Assembly (NCBI RefSeq): GCF_050948215.1
Contig: NC_135150.1
Coordinates: forward strand, 24,469,943-24,533,942
DNA from: Halictus rubicundus
Taxonomy: Eukaryota > Arthropoda > Insecta > Hymenoptera > Halictidae
Reading direction: 5' to 3'
DNA length: 64,000 bases
Shown here: piece by piece, positions 35,637-48,803 of the stretch
Position numbering within the stretch: position 1 is the first letter of the stretch
How the letters are laid out: the number at the start of each line of letters is the position of its first letter
Translations under genes and position numbers: made by a program
The notes under the pieces: generated by a model
What the model was told of the DNA's origin: nothing
Database searches by the model: none
The model's input: the letters and a program-made list of their open reading frames with translations, nothing else

Positions 35637-36810
35637 GGTTGAACGAAAGTAGAAAATCGCTACGGGCCGGACAGATTGCCGCGGGCAACAGAACCTGGTG
35701 TGCGACACTGATCCCGCTTTAAGCTCCGATACGATTCCCCCGTGTAGTTCATAGATGCCGCAGGGAATCTTTGACGATTTCGTGCGAATGCATCCGATTT
35801 TTCCTCGCTGAACGCTGATAAGTTGTCCACCGCTTCGGTCGAGCCATCTCTGACCGAAATTAACGAAATTTCTACCTTCCAGTGAAAAATACCGATTTCT
35901 TTTTGCAGGATCTCGTAGCTGCACGTGTCTCTCTAAAATCTCGAGTTAGAACTCATAACAGTTTCAATGTTATTAGCCACCGAAGCGCACTTCGAATTTT
36001 AACGGCGCTCTGCTTGAAGCAACTTTTTGAAACTGATTATGATTCGGAAAAAAGGGTACTTATATAGAAGTTGATTTCGATGACCATGAAATATGTTGTC
36101 AAAGTCATCGTTTTGAACAACTTTTCCCTATACTTGTTACCGCCGCTCGATTTCAGTTTTCGAGCAATTCGCGAAACACTGTTGCTAATACTGTATTGAA
36201 TTTTCCGTGAGCCTGTTCGGTCGCGGTATCTGTATACTTTTATTTAAATAATAAAATAATAAAAATAATAGTTTGTATGGATTTCTCTTCACTATTAAAA
36301 ATATAGACAATTCTTCGAGGAAAATTAAGCCAGATGACACCTGTATAAAAGTATATTTCGATTAATTGTTTGAAAGATTTGAGCACGTACGATCCACAAT
36401 GGAACGAAAATGGTACCTCGAAGTACAACATGAAAAATAAAATGTGACTGATTTAACAAGCTCCTAAAGCAAGAGGCAACGATTCAACACAGCCAATTTG
36501 AAGCATTCTATACATTTCTAGAACACCTCGAACTGTTACGTACCCTTTTTACATTATCAGAGAACGCGTCCGTTATTCCGGGTAATGAATAGCGAAGAAA
36601 CGAGCGCGTCGATTTAAAGCGGAGAACATAAATGCACGTGGCCGGATTATAAAGGATCGATACACTACGGAAGATCTGGTTTCCGCCGAACAATTTTGCT
36701 AATTTAAACGCGGCAGACGGAAAATTAATACCGGGCCCCGGGGGTGTAGTGTTTTTCTTTTTTATTTCGACGAGAAAACACGGCCCGCGTACATTGTACG
36801 AGCGGTGGTG
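35637..36810. other. Non-coding stretch
   Basis: Short opposing frames only; I see no gene and no repeat I can name. Confidence 0.45.
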
Positions 36811-36811
36811 A

Positions 36812-36900
<89 letters not shown>
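36811..36900 (+). repeat. Long GA microsatellite (90 bp)
   Basis: Positions 36816-36900 are an uninterrupted (GA)n tract, the longest pure microsatellite in the window. Open frames through it on the - strand encode only Leu-Ser repeats and are artefacts. Confidence 0.95.
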
Positions 36901-36902
<2 letters not shown>

Positions 36903-39302
36903 GCCCGGCTAATAGGTAACAAAGAGGAAGAGCTGTTACAACAAACAGTATCGGCATCGATGGGAAAAGGGCCGGTGATGAATTGCAGTGGATAATGGGA
37001 TTAAGGCAGATGGCGTCCATTAAGCAATGTGGTTTTAGTCTAATATGATTTCCATGTTCATACCAGCCGGGCCCGGCCGTTTTGGCATTGCCTGCAGATT
37101 GCCACGTACTGGCCACTACTTGTCCACGATAATATGATTTATCTCATCGAGTGTCTCGTGCCCCGGGTGAGCGGGCCGAAACGATAAATATCGACAAGCG
37201 CTCGATTGAATAAATCATCGACGATAGTGCAGGAAGCGGGACACTCGCGAGCGGCGGACGCTTTTCAAAATGGCACTTTCGGGCCCGAAAGATGAATACC
37301 CGATTTGCTCGACGCGGATCTTCACGCTAAATTATTGCTCCGTGTCGCGCCGAAACGGTCAGAAATTTTAATCAAAATTCTGCGCTCCACCGATTCAAAT
37401 TGTTCGAGATACAATTGAAGACACTACAAAATTAAAGGACCATTAGATTGTATCTTTGAACTCCTGTAACTTCGTGCAAAAATATCGTGGGATGTTAAAG
37501 AGCAGAGCTATGAATTTAGATTTTTCAGAAAAGAATTTCAAAGAAAGTATCTTTGTCATAAAACTGGGAGGTAAACCGAAATTGCTTTTTCCTCGAAGAT
37601 CCCTTCTCGCTGTAAAAATCGAATGCAAAAGTGAAGGTGTTGTTTTGTCTTTTTTTATGCTTTTAATACCAAAGGCACACTTTCCATTTGAAGTGCAACA
37701 AAATGGCGAGAAGAAAATCGAAGATCAATTTTTGAGGTGCCATTGTAAAGAGGAAACTCTCAAATCACATTGAACTCATTGAACTCAATGTTACATTGAA
37801 TCGTTGGAATTTCTAAAATGTAGCAAAAGAAAAACAACTTTAGCTACTCATTTTATTTCATAATCGAACAGGGTCTTTGAGGAAAATAATTTGAAACAGA
37901 GGCTCCACGTTAATAGATGAGCACGGATAGAGCATAGTACGTTCGATCACACATGAGAAAAAAATTTGTAAGATTCACGGGTTGAACAGTGTCCCAAGTG
38001 GGAAACTTAAGCTCCCTCGAGTTTAATTGGACGGGTGGAGGTCGCTCGTACGGAAGACCGTTTCCCCGTGCAGGAACTTTGAAGTTCCGATAATCAGATA
38101 GCAATCCGGGAGATATTTATTTAAATCGGGGGAGGGGGTGGAACTGGAGGGATGGAATCGCCATCTCGCGCTTGCCGGCACCGAAATCAGCAGCGGAGGG
38201 GGAGGGGGGGCGGTAACACGATGTACTTAGGAGCGTATTATGCTGCCTCGAGGCAATCCAGGTCACTTCCGTCGAAATCTCGTTACCCATTTCCAACTGA
38301 GAAATTTAATCAGACCCGCGCCGGTAGAAACTAGATGGCGCCCGTCGACTCAATCAACGTTCTCTTTGGGACGAATAATTCCCGCTAATCAATTTTGTTT
38401 CGAACTCGCGGGGATTCCGACCGACAAAGTGTCCCGCCCGTAAATACTCGTAGGCCGCGCCCTTATTGTACCTTCCGTACCCTTCTTTCGACCGATTTCG
38501 AAGAGGAACCGGCGCGGCGTGTGACATCCGGAAGGCCGGAGAGACAGAAGATAGAGAAAGAGAGAGGAGAGAGAACAGAACGAATTTTCCCGTTCAAAAA
38601 TTTCGAATAACGTTTCGCAAACGGCCAACACCGCGCTCGGACGAGAGTCCGCGCGAGGGGTGTGGTGCGGCAGGGTTGAAAGAGAGCGATTCGACGACAC
38701 CGGTGACGAAACGAATTTCAATTGGCTTTTGGTGGAATCGAAACGGCCGGTCACAGTTGCGGCACCGTGAGTAATGGCGGTTTGATTTAAACTTTCTCGA
38801 TAAATGAAATTTCTGTCTGCGCGCCGCTGCCGACGATTGATGAGCCGCGCGAGAGAGCCAAACCCGGCCCCGCCTTCATTACTACCGATTGTTTATTTGC
38901 GATAATTGTCATCTATCAACGTTATGAACGCCCAGCGCAATCTGCCCGAGCGGCCAATAAAAATCCGAAAGGAGCCCGCGGATCGATAAGCTAGCCCGCG
39001 ATTTTACCTGCGATTAAGAACTTGTCAAATTGGCAAGATTGAATTTATCTCGATCTTTCGCATTTTATAACAAGATATCCGACAGGATACAGAAATTTCT
39101 TCCATTATAAGAATAATGTATTAACACTACGGTTCACGGAACACCGAAAGTGACCATTTTACAGTACTTTATGAAAACAACAAGATCCTGTCTATCCAAA
39201 TTTCTAGCCGTTTTATTTACAATGTTTACTCGAGGAAATATATTTAGATGCATCTTCACAATTTCATTTACATTTAAAATATTAAAACCCATCATTTTAG
39301 TC
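36901..39302. other. Non-coding stretch
   Basis: Mixed composition. Frames at 37456-37773 and 38389-38774 have no recognisable domain. A single TTAA-type end (TTAACACTACGGTTCACGG) begins at 39121 without a matching partner. Confidence 0.45.
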
Positions 39303-39539
39303 TTAACACATTCGCGACCGCTGATGTGAATTCACGTCCTGCAATTTTTGTTCCGAATGCGGCAACATTAGGCGCATTAATGGGATTGGATTTAAATTTA
39401 AATTATTAATTACTTTAATAAATTGATTAATCCTAGCTTTAGCGATACAAGTTTGCGGCAACCAGCTTCAGAATTTCATTGTTTTCGCCGGTACTCGGTA
39501 TTAGAAACGGAAAAAATTTGCCGGTCGCGAATGTGTTAA
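39303..39539. mobile_element. TTAA MITE with perfect 18-bp TIRs (237 bp)
   Basis: TTAACACATTCGCGACCG at 39303 and its exact complement ending at 39539, with TTAA at both ends. A perfect GTGAATTCAC palindrome lies just inside the left end. Perfect TIRs suggest it is among the younger MITEs here. Confidence 0.85.
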
Positions 39540-40797
39540 GAAATTGCAGCAATTTTGAGCATTTTGGCTCGAAAAAAATATAGTATATACTCCAACCACC
39601 AGTGAACACGTCTGCAAAAGAATGAACTCGGAATAATCCTCTGAATTCTTTTAAAAAATTCTCAAAGTCCCCTTAAAAATGGCACTTCAGAATGCCCCGG
39701 CAATTGATGAGGAATCCGAGTTTCATCGTCAGTCATACAAGCGAGGAGAAGAAAATAACAAATGCTTCGCGACGTTGCAAGTTTTCGTGACCTCGTCCTC
39801 GCGTCCCGAGACTCTGCTCCCCGCAAAAACAACATTCGACTGGTTCAGACGGCGTCCTACTCGCGCGCGACACCATCAGCCGCCGGTCCCATTTAAACTT
39901 TCGGGGCGCCGGCTATGTAAACAGCCGGAATTCCGGCATTTCCCGGCGATATATTTATCCATTCATATATTCATTAGCGGCACTCGGGGCGGTCTCTTTC
40001 GCATTCGACGCAGGAACTGGGCCAAAGTGTCGCGGGACGACGGAAACTTAGACACCCACCGGCGGTATTGACAGTCGACGTCCCGCCATTTAAAAGCAAA
40101 CAGAATGGGAACGCAAACACCACGCGCTCGCTAATCGAATCTCCATATCCCGCGGGTAACGCAAATAATCGTTAGAATCTGTTTTAGGAACGAAACGTAT
40201 CGGCCCTGTGCAGGTGAAACGGCAAATCAAGAAACCAACTTTCGCGAGCTCCATTTTTATTAAATTCCATATTTCCCATGTGCTCTACTCTTCGTTCGTT
40301 CAATAACAAGCACAGTCAGGAATTTTTTGACTGAAACGATACTTCTCCCAAATCTTCTCAAATCAATTATGGAATTTTTTGATTAATAATTTCTTCTTGA
40401 ACAGCAACCTTAATATCGATTATAGTTTCCATGGGCTGAAGATGGTATTCATTTTTACTAATTTCAAGCTTGGTATTCATTTCGTATGCAAACATCAAGA
40501 GAAAAGAAGAATAGAATAATATTTATATTTTTTCCTATTTATTTAAACCGATGCAACTGCTCGCCGCTGTATCAACATTTTGTGTACCAATACGGAAATC
40601 TGAAATGGACGTATGTATTGGTGCATTGGCTGATGTATTGGCATCCATACATGCACCCTATTCGGGGAAAATAGTTACAGCCAATAATTAATTCGAACCT
40701 CCACGTTCAATTAACTCGATCAATTATAATTATGTTTATTCTGCCTGGACGCGTTTGAACAACGTTTCGTGCAAATGATGCAGATAATTATGTTGCA
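39540..40797. other. Non-coding stretch
   Basis: A 130-codon frame at 39679-40071 is free of simple repeats but has no recognisable domain, no clear splice context and no counterpart nearby. I leave it uncalled. Confidence 0.4.
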
Positions 40798-41069
40798 CAA
40801 AGATTCATGATCTAACATTCGCCAATGATTAATTTCCTAGCGAAAAATTCAATAAGATACAACAAAGACCGTGTAAAATATTCTATAAAACGGTACAAAA
40901 ACGGCTAAAGATCTGGCTAGAAATTCCTCGAATTTTGCACAAAGATCTAATATTAACCAATGATTAATTTCCTAGCGAAAAATTCAATAAGATACAACAA
41001 AGACCGTGTAAAATATTCTATAAAACGGTACAAAAATGGCTAAATATCTAGCTAGAGAGAAATTCCTCG
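40798..41069 (+). repeat. Two-copy direct repeat (~135 bp)
   Basis: CCAATGATTAATTTCCTAGC occurs at 40822 and 40957. The following ~100 bp, through ACAAAGACCGTGTAAAATAT and CTATAAAACGGTACAAAAA, are almost identical in both copies. Confidence 0.85.
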
Positions 41070-43272
41070 AATTTTGCTTTGCAACCGAAGCAGCGTTTCG
41101 CACGTGCCGAATTCCGATCCCGGAGGATCACAGGCAAACAAACTTCCGTAACAATAGTTTATGAGACACGCTACACCCCCGCCTTATCGAGGATCGCATG
41201 TTTTATCCAGATCGCGAGCAGTCCCTTTCTTCGGTAGCTCGAGCGAAGAAGGAGCCGGAAAGGAAGGGGCAAAAAAAAACAATTTGCGGAAGTCGCTGGC
41301 AGAACACGAGGTAGTTTGCAATTCATTCCGTTCAGAGGACGGGCGAAGGACGGAGGGGGGGGGGGTTGCAGTAGATGCGCGGATGCTGCACGTGAATCGA
41401 CACAAAAGGGAATGGGTAATGATGCACTTAAAGGGCCGCGCGATTCAAAGAGAAACTAAATATCCTGCGAGCACGCACGAGTAATAAATACAGAGAATGG
41501 CAAACTAGTTTCAGATCCGCATTTTTAATGGCGCCCGGGTCTCGCCGGCGCGGCGGATCCGAGCGGAGCCGCCGAGCGTTTTGTCGAGGATCGCACGCGG
41601 GGAAATTCACGAGCGACTCGGTTTAATGAGAAATCGGCTAATTTCCAAAGCCCGGTTAATTAACCAACCATTCTCCCCTCCCCCGTCGTCTGGTCAGGGG
41701 ATCGAACTCGCGGCATTTTTAATTTCACGCGCATTATACTCGCCTCGCGAGCAGTTTCCGCAGCCCTCCGTTCGCGAGCGGGCTTTCCTCTTTCGATACG
41801 CGGCTTCGAACTTCCTACTACCCTGCGCTAACTAACAACGTTCCGTTGCCAAGGCTGAATAATACCCTGCCGTGTAACGAAATCATTTTTCACCGGCGCG
41901 ATGCACTTGAAGGGTCGCGGGGCTCAAAGCGGAACCTGAACGCCCTCTAACAACGTAATTTCAACGTTGTAATTTACGAACTTCATCCGACAGTTCAGCA
42001 CAACGGTACAGACTTCGCGGCGTAGACGCAGTCGATCGGGTTCTTTGAGATGGATCTGTGAACTTCGATTCGAGATCGTACTCTGCCTTTGTTGACTGCT
42101 TCCTTTAAACAATGGATCCGGGGGTTGGGGATGTTCTCAGAGGAGTTTGTCTTCTGGGTAAAATAGACGGCCAAGAAAGATCAGTTTTTCGAGCAATTTT
42201 AGTTTTCGTATTTGTGCTTCATTCATAAATTCTTTAAAAAATATTTTTGGAAGAAATTGTTCCTAAACTGTTCCTCCATTGTCCATATAATTGATTCGCC
42301 AGAAGCTCGACTAACAGAATTTCATTTATTTATACAGTCAATTTTCATACAGTCAATACATATCAATTTTCATTTATTTATACAGAATGTACGGGGTATG
42401 TTACCAGCAAATAATGGACTTGTTTAGTCAGTCGCATCGATAGCGAACGAACAATTGCGTAAAAATGTAGGACGGTACAACCATTGCAAATATAAATCAT
42501 TATGGACGAACGATTGGAAAAGACTGAAGCTTTTGAATCGCAATCCGAGCAAATAACAGGTGAAAATTCGGATTCGCCGTAACAGTAAATCGCAGCGAAA
42601 CCTCGCCAACAGCGACCGCCGCTATAATACAACTTTCCAAGCGTTGTCGAGCACCCCCAAAAACTCGTAGAGCAGAAACAGCCCGAAAGAACCGGTGTTA
42701 TTCGCGAAGCGACTACAACCGGCGTGCAAAGGCTTCAAAAGACCAAAAAGCGGGACTATTTCAACCCGGGGACCAAAACAGCGTGAAAACGCATGGTAGT
42801 TGACACAGGTTTCGCCTGCAAAGGGCCGGGCAATTCGAATTAAGCAAAGACCGTCACAGAGCCCGTAGCTCTTGCCGAAAGGGCGTCACCTAATTAAATC
42901 ATGTTGCAGCCGGGTCCGCCGCCACCGCCACGCCCCTGGCCACGTCGGATGAAAAACGATCGTTTAAACTTCCCCGATAGTTTCAGGGATTCCCCGAGGT
43001 ATCCGCTGGAGGGTCGAGGCTTAATACGCGGAGCATCGCGCTCGAGAACCGGGCTAAACTTTTAAATTGCGCCCCCGCACAAAGGAGTCTATAATAAGGC
43101 GAACGCGAGAAATTCATCGTCGAAGAGCGCGAAGCTCTGTATCAAGCAGAGACCGGGGGTTGGAGGGGGGCGTTGGGGCCGTTACGTTCATTAAATTACA
43201 AAGGGCGAAACGAGGAAGACGCGCGAATGGATCGCCGATGCGATTGTGAGAAGTTCTTCGAGCTCTGTTACG
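41070..43272. other. Non-coding stretch
   Basis: GC-rich patches alternate with AT-rich DNA. A run of about ten G lies near 41357. No gene is supported. Confidence 0.45.
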
Positions 43273-43712
43273 GAGGAGGGTAAATAAGCCAGGTGACGCT
43301 GATGGAAGGGTGGAGGGTACGTTGAAGTATTGAATAAGGGTTGTGAAACAGGTCCGGAAGATCTCTTTTCTTCATTTGTTAACAGGAAAACATGGATCAC
43401 ATTGAAATTGTTACATACGAAACAGCGGGAAGAAGATATTGATAGACTCTGACCTCCATGCAAAAAACAGGAATTGCATATTCATTGGGTCTCTTAATAA
43501 TTTTAATAAGTTGCGAATATTAGAATTGTGTTCTTGACGAGCCTGATATTTTTACTATTTTGAGGAGGGTAAATAAGCCAGGTGACGCTGATACTACTAT
43601 CATCGGTGGAGGGTACGTTGAAGTATTGAATAAGGGTTGTGAAAAAGGTCCGAAAGATCTCTTTTGTTCATTTGTTAACAGGAGAACATGGATCACATTG
43701 AAATTTTCCTCC
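43273..43712 (+). repeat. Two-copy direct repeat (~140 bp units, 289 bp apart)
   Basis: GAGGAGGGTAAATAAGCCAG starts at 43273 and 43562. Both copies continue through GGTGGAGGGTACGTTGAAGT and AACATGGATCACATTGAAAT. They differ by a short insertion after GCTGAT in the second. Confidence 0.8.
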
Positions 43713-45371
43713 TTTTGAACAAAGCTTTTCTCCCCTTCGAAACTTTACAGATTCGAATAGCTGTAGAAAGTTTAAACATTTCTTCTTCACAATTTGTTAG
43801 AATGTGATCTTTTAAAGGAAAGTCTCCTCTTTAAAATGAGATGTCAAAAGTTGATCTGCGATTTTTTGTTACGGTTCTATTACATAAAGAGTGATAAGAT
43901 CTTTAATCTTAAGGAGCAATATAATTTGCAGAAAGAGTGAACACAATTTTGATTCTCAATAAGATTTTAATAATGCATACTAACTCTATCGTAATTTCAA
44001 TTGAAAGTTCACTTGAAGTATTTTAATATGTTAGAGAGACCAGAATAAACTGTTCTCTTTGATACTAAAAGTACCGAGGCACTGTGACTAATCTGTGTCG
44101 CCATACAAAAATTACAAGATCGAATTTACAATCGTAATTTTTGCAACAACCTGCGACCGAATGAAAAAGTTTAGTCAACGTTTGGACTTGATGGTTCGTA
44201 TTTCAATTTGCAAATTCATATTGCGTGCGATAATTGTGAAATTGAAAATATGAAAACGTTCATGTGTGCGACAGTGGTACCATCATTGTTCAAATGGAAA
44301 ATGCAGGAAATGAAGTGCACGCTAATTGCCATCAAAGGAAATTAGCGGCGCCGAGGATTCATTCATACGGTCACGTGCTGCCACCTGACGTCAGAATCGA
44401 AGAATTCATGGTGCAAGATTTACCAAGGCGTTTGGGGTAGTTTTCCTCGGCGGTAATTCCCTCGGTAAAACAATTCCAACGAACCAAAATACAAATCGAA
44501 AAGCCTGCCGCGTCCTGCACAAAGTAAATTGCGATCGATATTTACGACTGTCACGTTGCGGAGGCTGTCCGCGGACCGCCAATATAACCGAACGTGCAAT
44601 TTATGGACGTGCGTAAAAAAAAAAAAAACAACAAAGTGCTAAAATAAAAAATCACCTGGTGCAAGCCTGTCGTGCAACCTTCGAGAATCAGATTCCCTTA
44701 AAAATCCACCCAATTAGATAAAAAAACATGTTCAAAACACAGCTGCGATTGCACGTTCGTCAAAGTGTGCGATTGGGGGGTGCCATTTTTCATATAGCAT
44801 ATTTCTCAGTTCATGCGCGTCGAAGGTCGCGGAAAGTCGACTCAGTGTACCGATAATTCCGACGTGAAATCAGGGGGGACGACAGAGGATTCAGCGTTGC
44901 TTACATTTTCAAGGTGACGGCGAAACCGGTGAGGCCTTCGGGGGTGGAAAAAAAAATGCTTCTCGAGTTCTCACTTGAACACAACACACGAGCACACTGC
45001 ACCCGCACTCATTATACGCGAGGACCGTTCTACCACCGGGAATTCGCGGCAGGACACATTGACACAGGCCACGTAAACACGTTTCGCGACCGGTAAACTC
45101 GAGAAGGCAGCCTGCGTTTTCGATACGGCGGAGTCGCGTGCGCCATGGCGGTCCGGAACAGCTGTTCGCGAAGGGTGGCTCGTTATTGGGGTTGGATGGG
45201 GTTTTAAATGCACACCTCGCCATCTGCCGACGCACCCGAGGAACGCCTTTGATCAGACTCCTTCGGGGACAAGGGCGGAACCTGTGCTACCACAACGTTA
45301 TCGACTTTGTATGCACTTATTGAGTTTGTATGCAATTCCCCGATAAATATCGAAAATTACAAAAATTGTTC
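43713..45371. other. Non-coding stretch
   Basis: AT-rich, then GC-rich near 44880-45250. One CRE palindrome lies at about 44388. Opposing short frames at 44909-45235 have no recognisable domain. Confidence 0.45.
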
Positions 45372-45962
45372 AAAAATTGTTTTTCTCTTTGAGAAGGACA
45401 TCTGACATGTAGAGACTTTTTATCAACCCTTATCCGCTCTTTGCACCCTTTAGGGATGACGTCAGTGCACTGTGCTGACTCTAAAGAGTATTTAAAAATT
45501 TATTGCACAAGATCGTGTTATGAAATGCGATACGTTTTTAAGTATTATTGGTCACTTTCTAGAAGTGGAAAAATTGTTTTTCTCTTTGAGAAGGACATCT
45601 GACATGTAGAGACTTTTTATCAACCCTCATCCGCTGTTTGCACCCTTTAGGGATGACGTCAGTGCACTGTGCTGACTCTAAAGAGTATTTCAAAATTTAT
45701 TGCACAAGATCGTGTTATGAAATGCGATACGTTTTTAAGTATTATTGGTCACTTTCTAGAAGTGGAAAAATTGTTTTTCTCTTTGAGAAGGACATCTGAC
45801 ATGTAGAGACTTTTTATCAACCCTCATCCGCCCTTTGCACCCTTTAGGGATGACGTCAGTGCACTGTGCTGACTCTAAAGAGTATTTCAAAATTTATTGC
45901 ACAAGATCGTGTTATTAAATGCGATACGTTTTTAAGTATTATTGGTCACTTTCTAAAAGTGG
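45372..45962 (+). repeat. 197-bp tandem repeat, three copies, each with a CRE site
   Basis: Unit starts (AAAATTGTTTTTCTCTTTGA) fall at about 45372, 45569 and 45766, an exact 197-bp period with few differences. Every unit contains the palindrome TGACGTCA (45457-45464, 45654-45661, 45851-45858), followed by GTGCACTGTGCTGACTCTAA. TGACGTCA is the CREB/ATF consensus; function here is inference. Confidence 0.9.
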
Positions 45963-48803
45963 AAAATCTGCAGCAAAATTAAAGGATTAATTTGACACAT
46001 TGATTCTAGAGAAACACTGTGTTCTAGAAATTTGTTTATTACCGGTGAATGAAATCATTCTATTTTAACCCGTTCAGAAAATTTCATATTTTGAGAATTA
46101 AATTGGTCTAGAATTAACTAAAAGATTGAAACTGAGGAATAACCTGTTGATCACCGATTTTTGTGGGACTGTTTACTGAAATGTTAAGTGGGAGAAATAA
46201 GGGATGGACGAGGGTTAAAATTGGCACCATGCAATGACTTTAGATATTTATCCGATTAAATTTTAAATTCTTTGAAACGGAGTGTTCTTTTAGTACGTTT
46301 AGTGAATACAACTAGTTTCTGCCTTCTATCGATTATTTCGAGCTTATTACTTGAATAATGAATGAGCCCGACTATTTCTAATCGCTGTGCCTGAGAACAG
46401 CTCGTACACGTTAAATTGTTGTACGCTGGGATCGTGCACGATTGTTGTACTACTGTCTGAAACAGGAAACGAAGGAAGCTGTGGAAGGGAAAGAATATCG
46501 AAGAGTAACACATGTGGAGGTCGTTGTGCGACATTTTCGGAGCAGGAAGAACGCTTCCCCGATCGTTCTAAAGCGCGACAACAAGAGTAAGTTGCTCAAC
46601 AACGAAGGTCAGCCCGTCTGTCAAATGTATCCTTGCATATTATCACGTGCAATCAATGCAAATTGTTATGCGTGGAACAACATTCCAAGCGCGTATTGGA
46701 AAATAAGTGTTAGAAGACGAATCACCCTCTACTCCAAGTAAATCATCGATAATCACTGGGCTGCGGATCTTTATGCAAAATAAAAAATAGTTACATTATT
46801 TGCAAGACCCGGGAGCGAAATAAAAATTTTTTTCTTCTTTTAATTATTTTATGAAGCTAAAACCAATACGCTGGTGCCCTCAAATCTTTTTAATATGTCC
46901 ACTGCTTTGAATTGTAACCCATTGTCTTGCCCATTTTTGTGATAAATGCATAAAATAATCACGCACCTTTCAAACGCAAAGTCAAAGGCAAGACTATTAA
47001 CAATTGAGCTGATAAAAAGTCAAAAGCAATATCGACCAACTTTTGATTAACCCCCATCTTGTTGTGAGTCTACATACATACTTTTACGCGTTATTAACTG
47101 TTGCAACATTCTGTTTTTGCATTAAAGGCTCCGGATCATTCGTCGACGCAATTTGGATGAATGTATAAAGCATTAACAAAGGGTACCGAAGAACTGCTAT
47201 AGACAGCAAGCCACGTGCAACGGTCGCATTGTTCCCGCACAAAGGGCAACAGGGATTTACACGGTTCTTGAAAATCAATAACGAAACAACGGTGGTCCGA
47301 TCGAAGGATGCATCTGCCATTGCAACGCATCCGACACGTCCATGCAAATATCTGATCCGCGATTTGTTTTCTATGCAAGACAATGCACCGTCGCTGCATT
47401 CCGTTCTGTTGCTTGCTCGACATTGTTATTCATTACAATTAGATCTGTTGCGCATTAGATGGCGGCGATCTTGATCTGAAATTCTTTCATCGTGCGTTTC
47501 CTTGGACAAGAAAACTCTTCGATCAACTTTCGGAGCATCTTCATAATTTCTTAAAAAAAAATTCTTCACTTCTCCGTTCGATCTTTCCCGTAATTATAAT
47601 TATTCATACTTTGAAGTGCGAGTAAATTCTTTGGTGCGACGATGCAGGGCGATGTGCAGAATGACTACGCCACTGCGACTATACGTAATCTCAAAGAAAA
47701 TTTTTTCTCGACTCGATTTTCCGTTTCTTATAAACGGAATCATGTACGCTTTGAAATACGAGTATTTTTTATGAGATGATGCAGGGCGACATGCGAACGG
47801 TCACGCCACTGCGACTATACACTCTCATTCACTACAGCGGCGTGTTTACACGCGTGTAGAGCTCGTATACGTGCAGGCACACGATCGTGACACAGTCGTG
47901 GGAAACATGAATGCGCGACCTTGTGTGCGCAACAGGCGTCAGGATCCGAGTAGAGTCCATAAAGATTGTGCGATGAAGTGTACAAGTGGTGTCCCTACTT
48001 CGGTAGAGGCGGCCAGTTTTTGCGACAGTGGCGTAATTACCCGAGTGGATCCTTGTTTTTTGCCCCGCTCAAATGTTCTATTAATTGCGGACGCGCCGAT
48101 GCTCCGTTCTGGGTCGAAGATTTGTCAGAATCTCCATAGCTGCCACGCAAAACACTTCAACAAAATTTTTACTCGATTTACGAATTAAATTCTGCATACA
48201 CACGTGGTCCTTTATTTTTAATTTTTTTAGAAGAATATTTGATGAAACAAACATGTCACTATTATTATTAGACTGTGGATCTTCGGGCAATTTTATTGTT
48301 AGACTGTGAATGTTTATCTTAAATCTACTCCTTTTGTTGTATTTTATTGTAGGTGCTTGATATATAGCAAACAGTTTAATTTAGTGACCAACAGATTAAA
48401 AAGAAACACCTAATTTAGCAGCTATCCTATTCACGAAGCACCCCATTTAGGAACCGTCTAATTTAGCGAGGATTCCATTTAAAAGTCACTAAAATGAACC
48501 ACTTAACTGTGCTCTAGATTACAAATGCGTACCTTAGTGATACTACGCGACTCTTCAAGGTCTACATAATGACTACGAGTCTCGCAACCATAAATCATTC
48601 AACCCCCAACCATCCCTTACACCACTCTGACACATTCCTCGTGCACAGTGTGATAAACATAAAGAATTACATCGCTTTATTATTTGTCAAGCATGCGATT
48701 ATTCGAATGAAAAATGACAAATACAACACGGCATGAATGTATTTATAAACAATTTATTTCCGTTCAAAATGTCGAGTTCAACGATCAAAAGTGAATGGAG
48801 GTA
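45963..48803. other. Non-coding stretch
   Basis: Mostly AT-rich, with dispersed-core repeats at 46761-46781, 46945-46965 and 48270-48312. The sequence GATGCAGGGCGA followed by CGCCACTGCGACTATAC recurs at about 47641 and 47774. Frames at 46442-46741 and 47084-47474 have no recognisable domain. Confidence 0.45.

Noticed and set aside
36508..37116. 202-codon - strand open frame
   Set aside because: Half of it is Leu-Ser encoded by the 90-bp GA microsatellite.
39121..39302. TTAA-type terminus TTAACACTACGGTTCACGG
   Set aside because: No complementary end; it only happens to lie beside the MITE at 39303.
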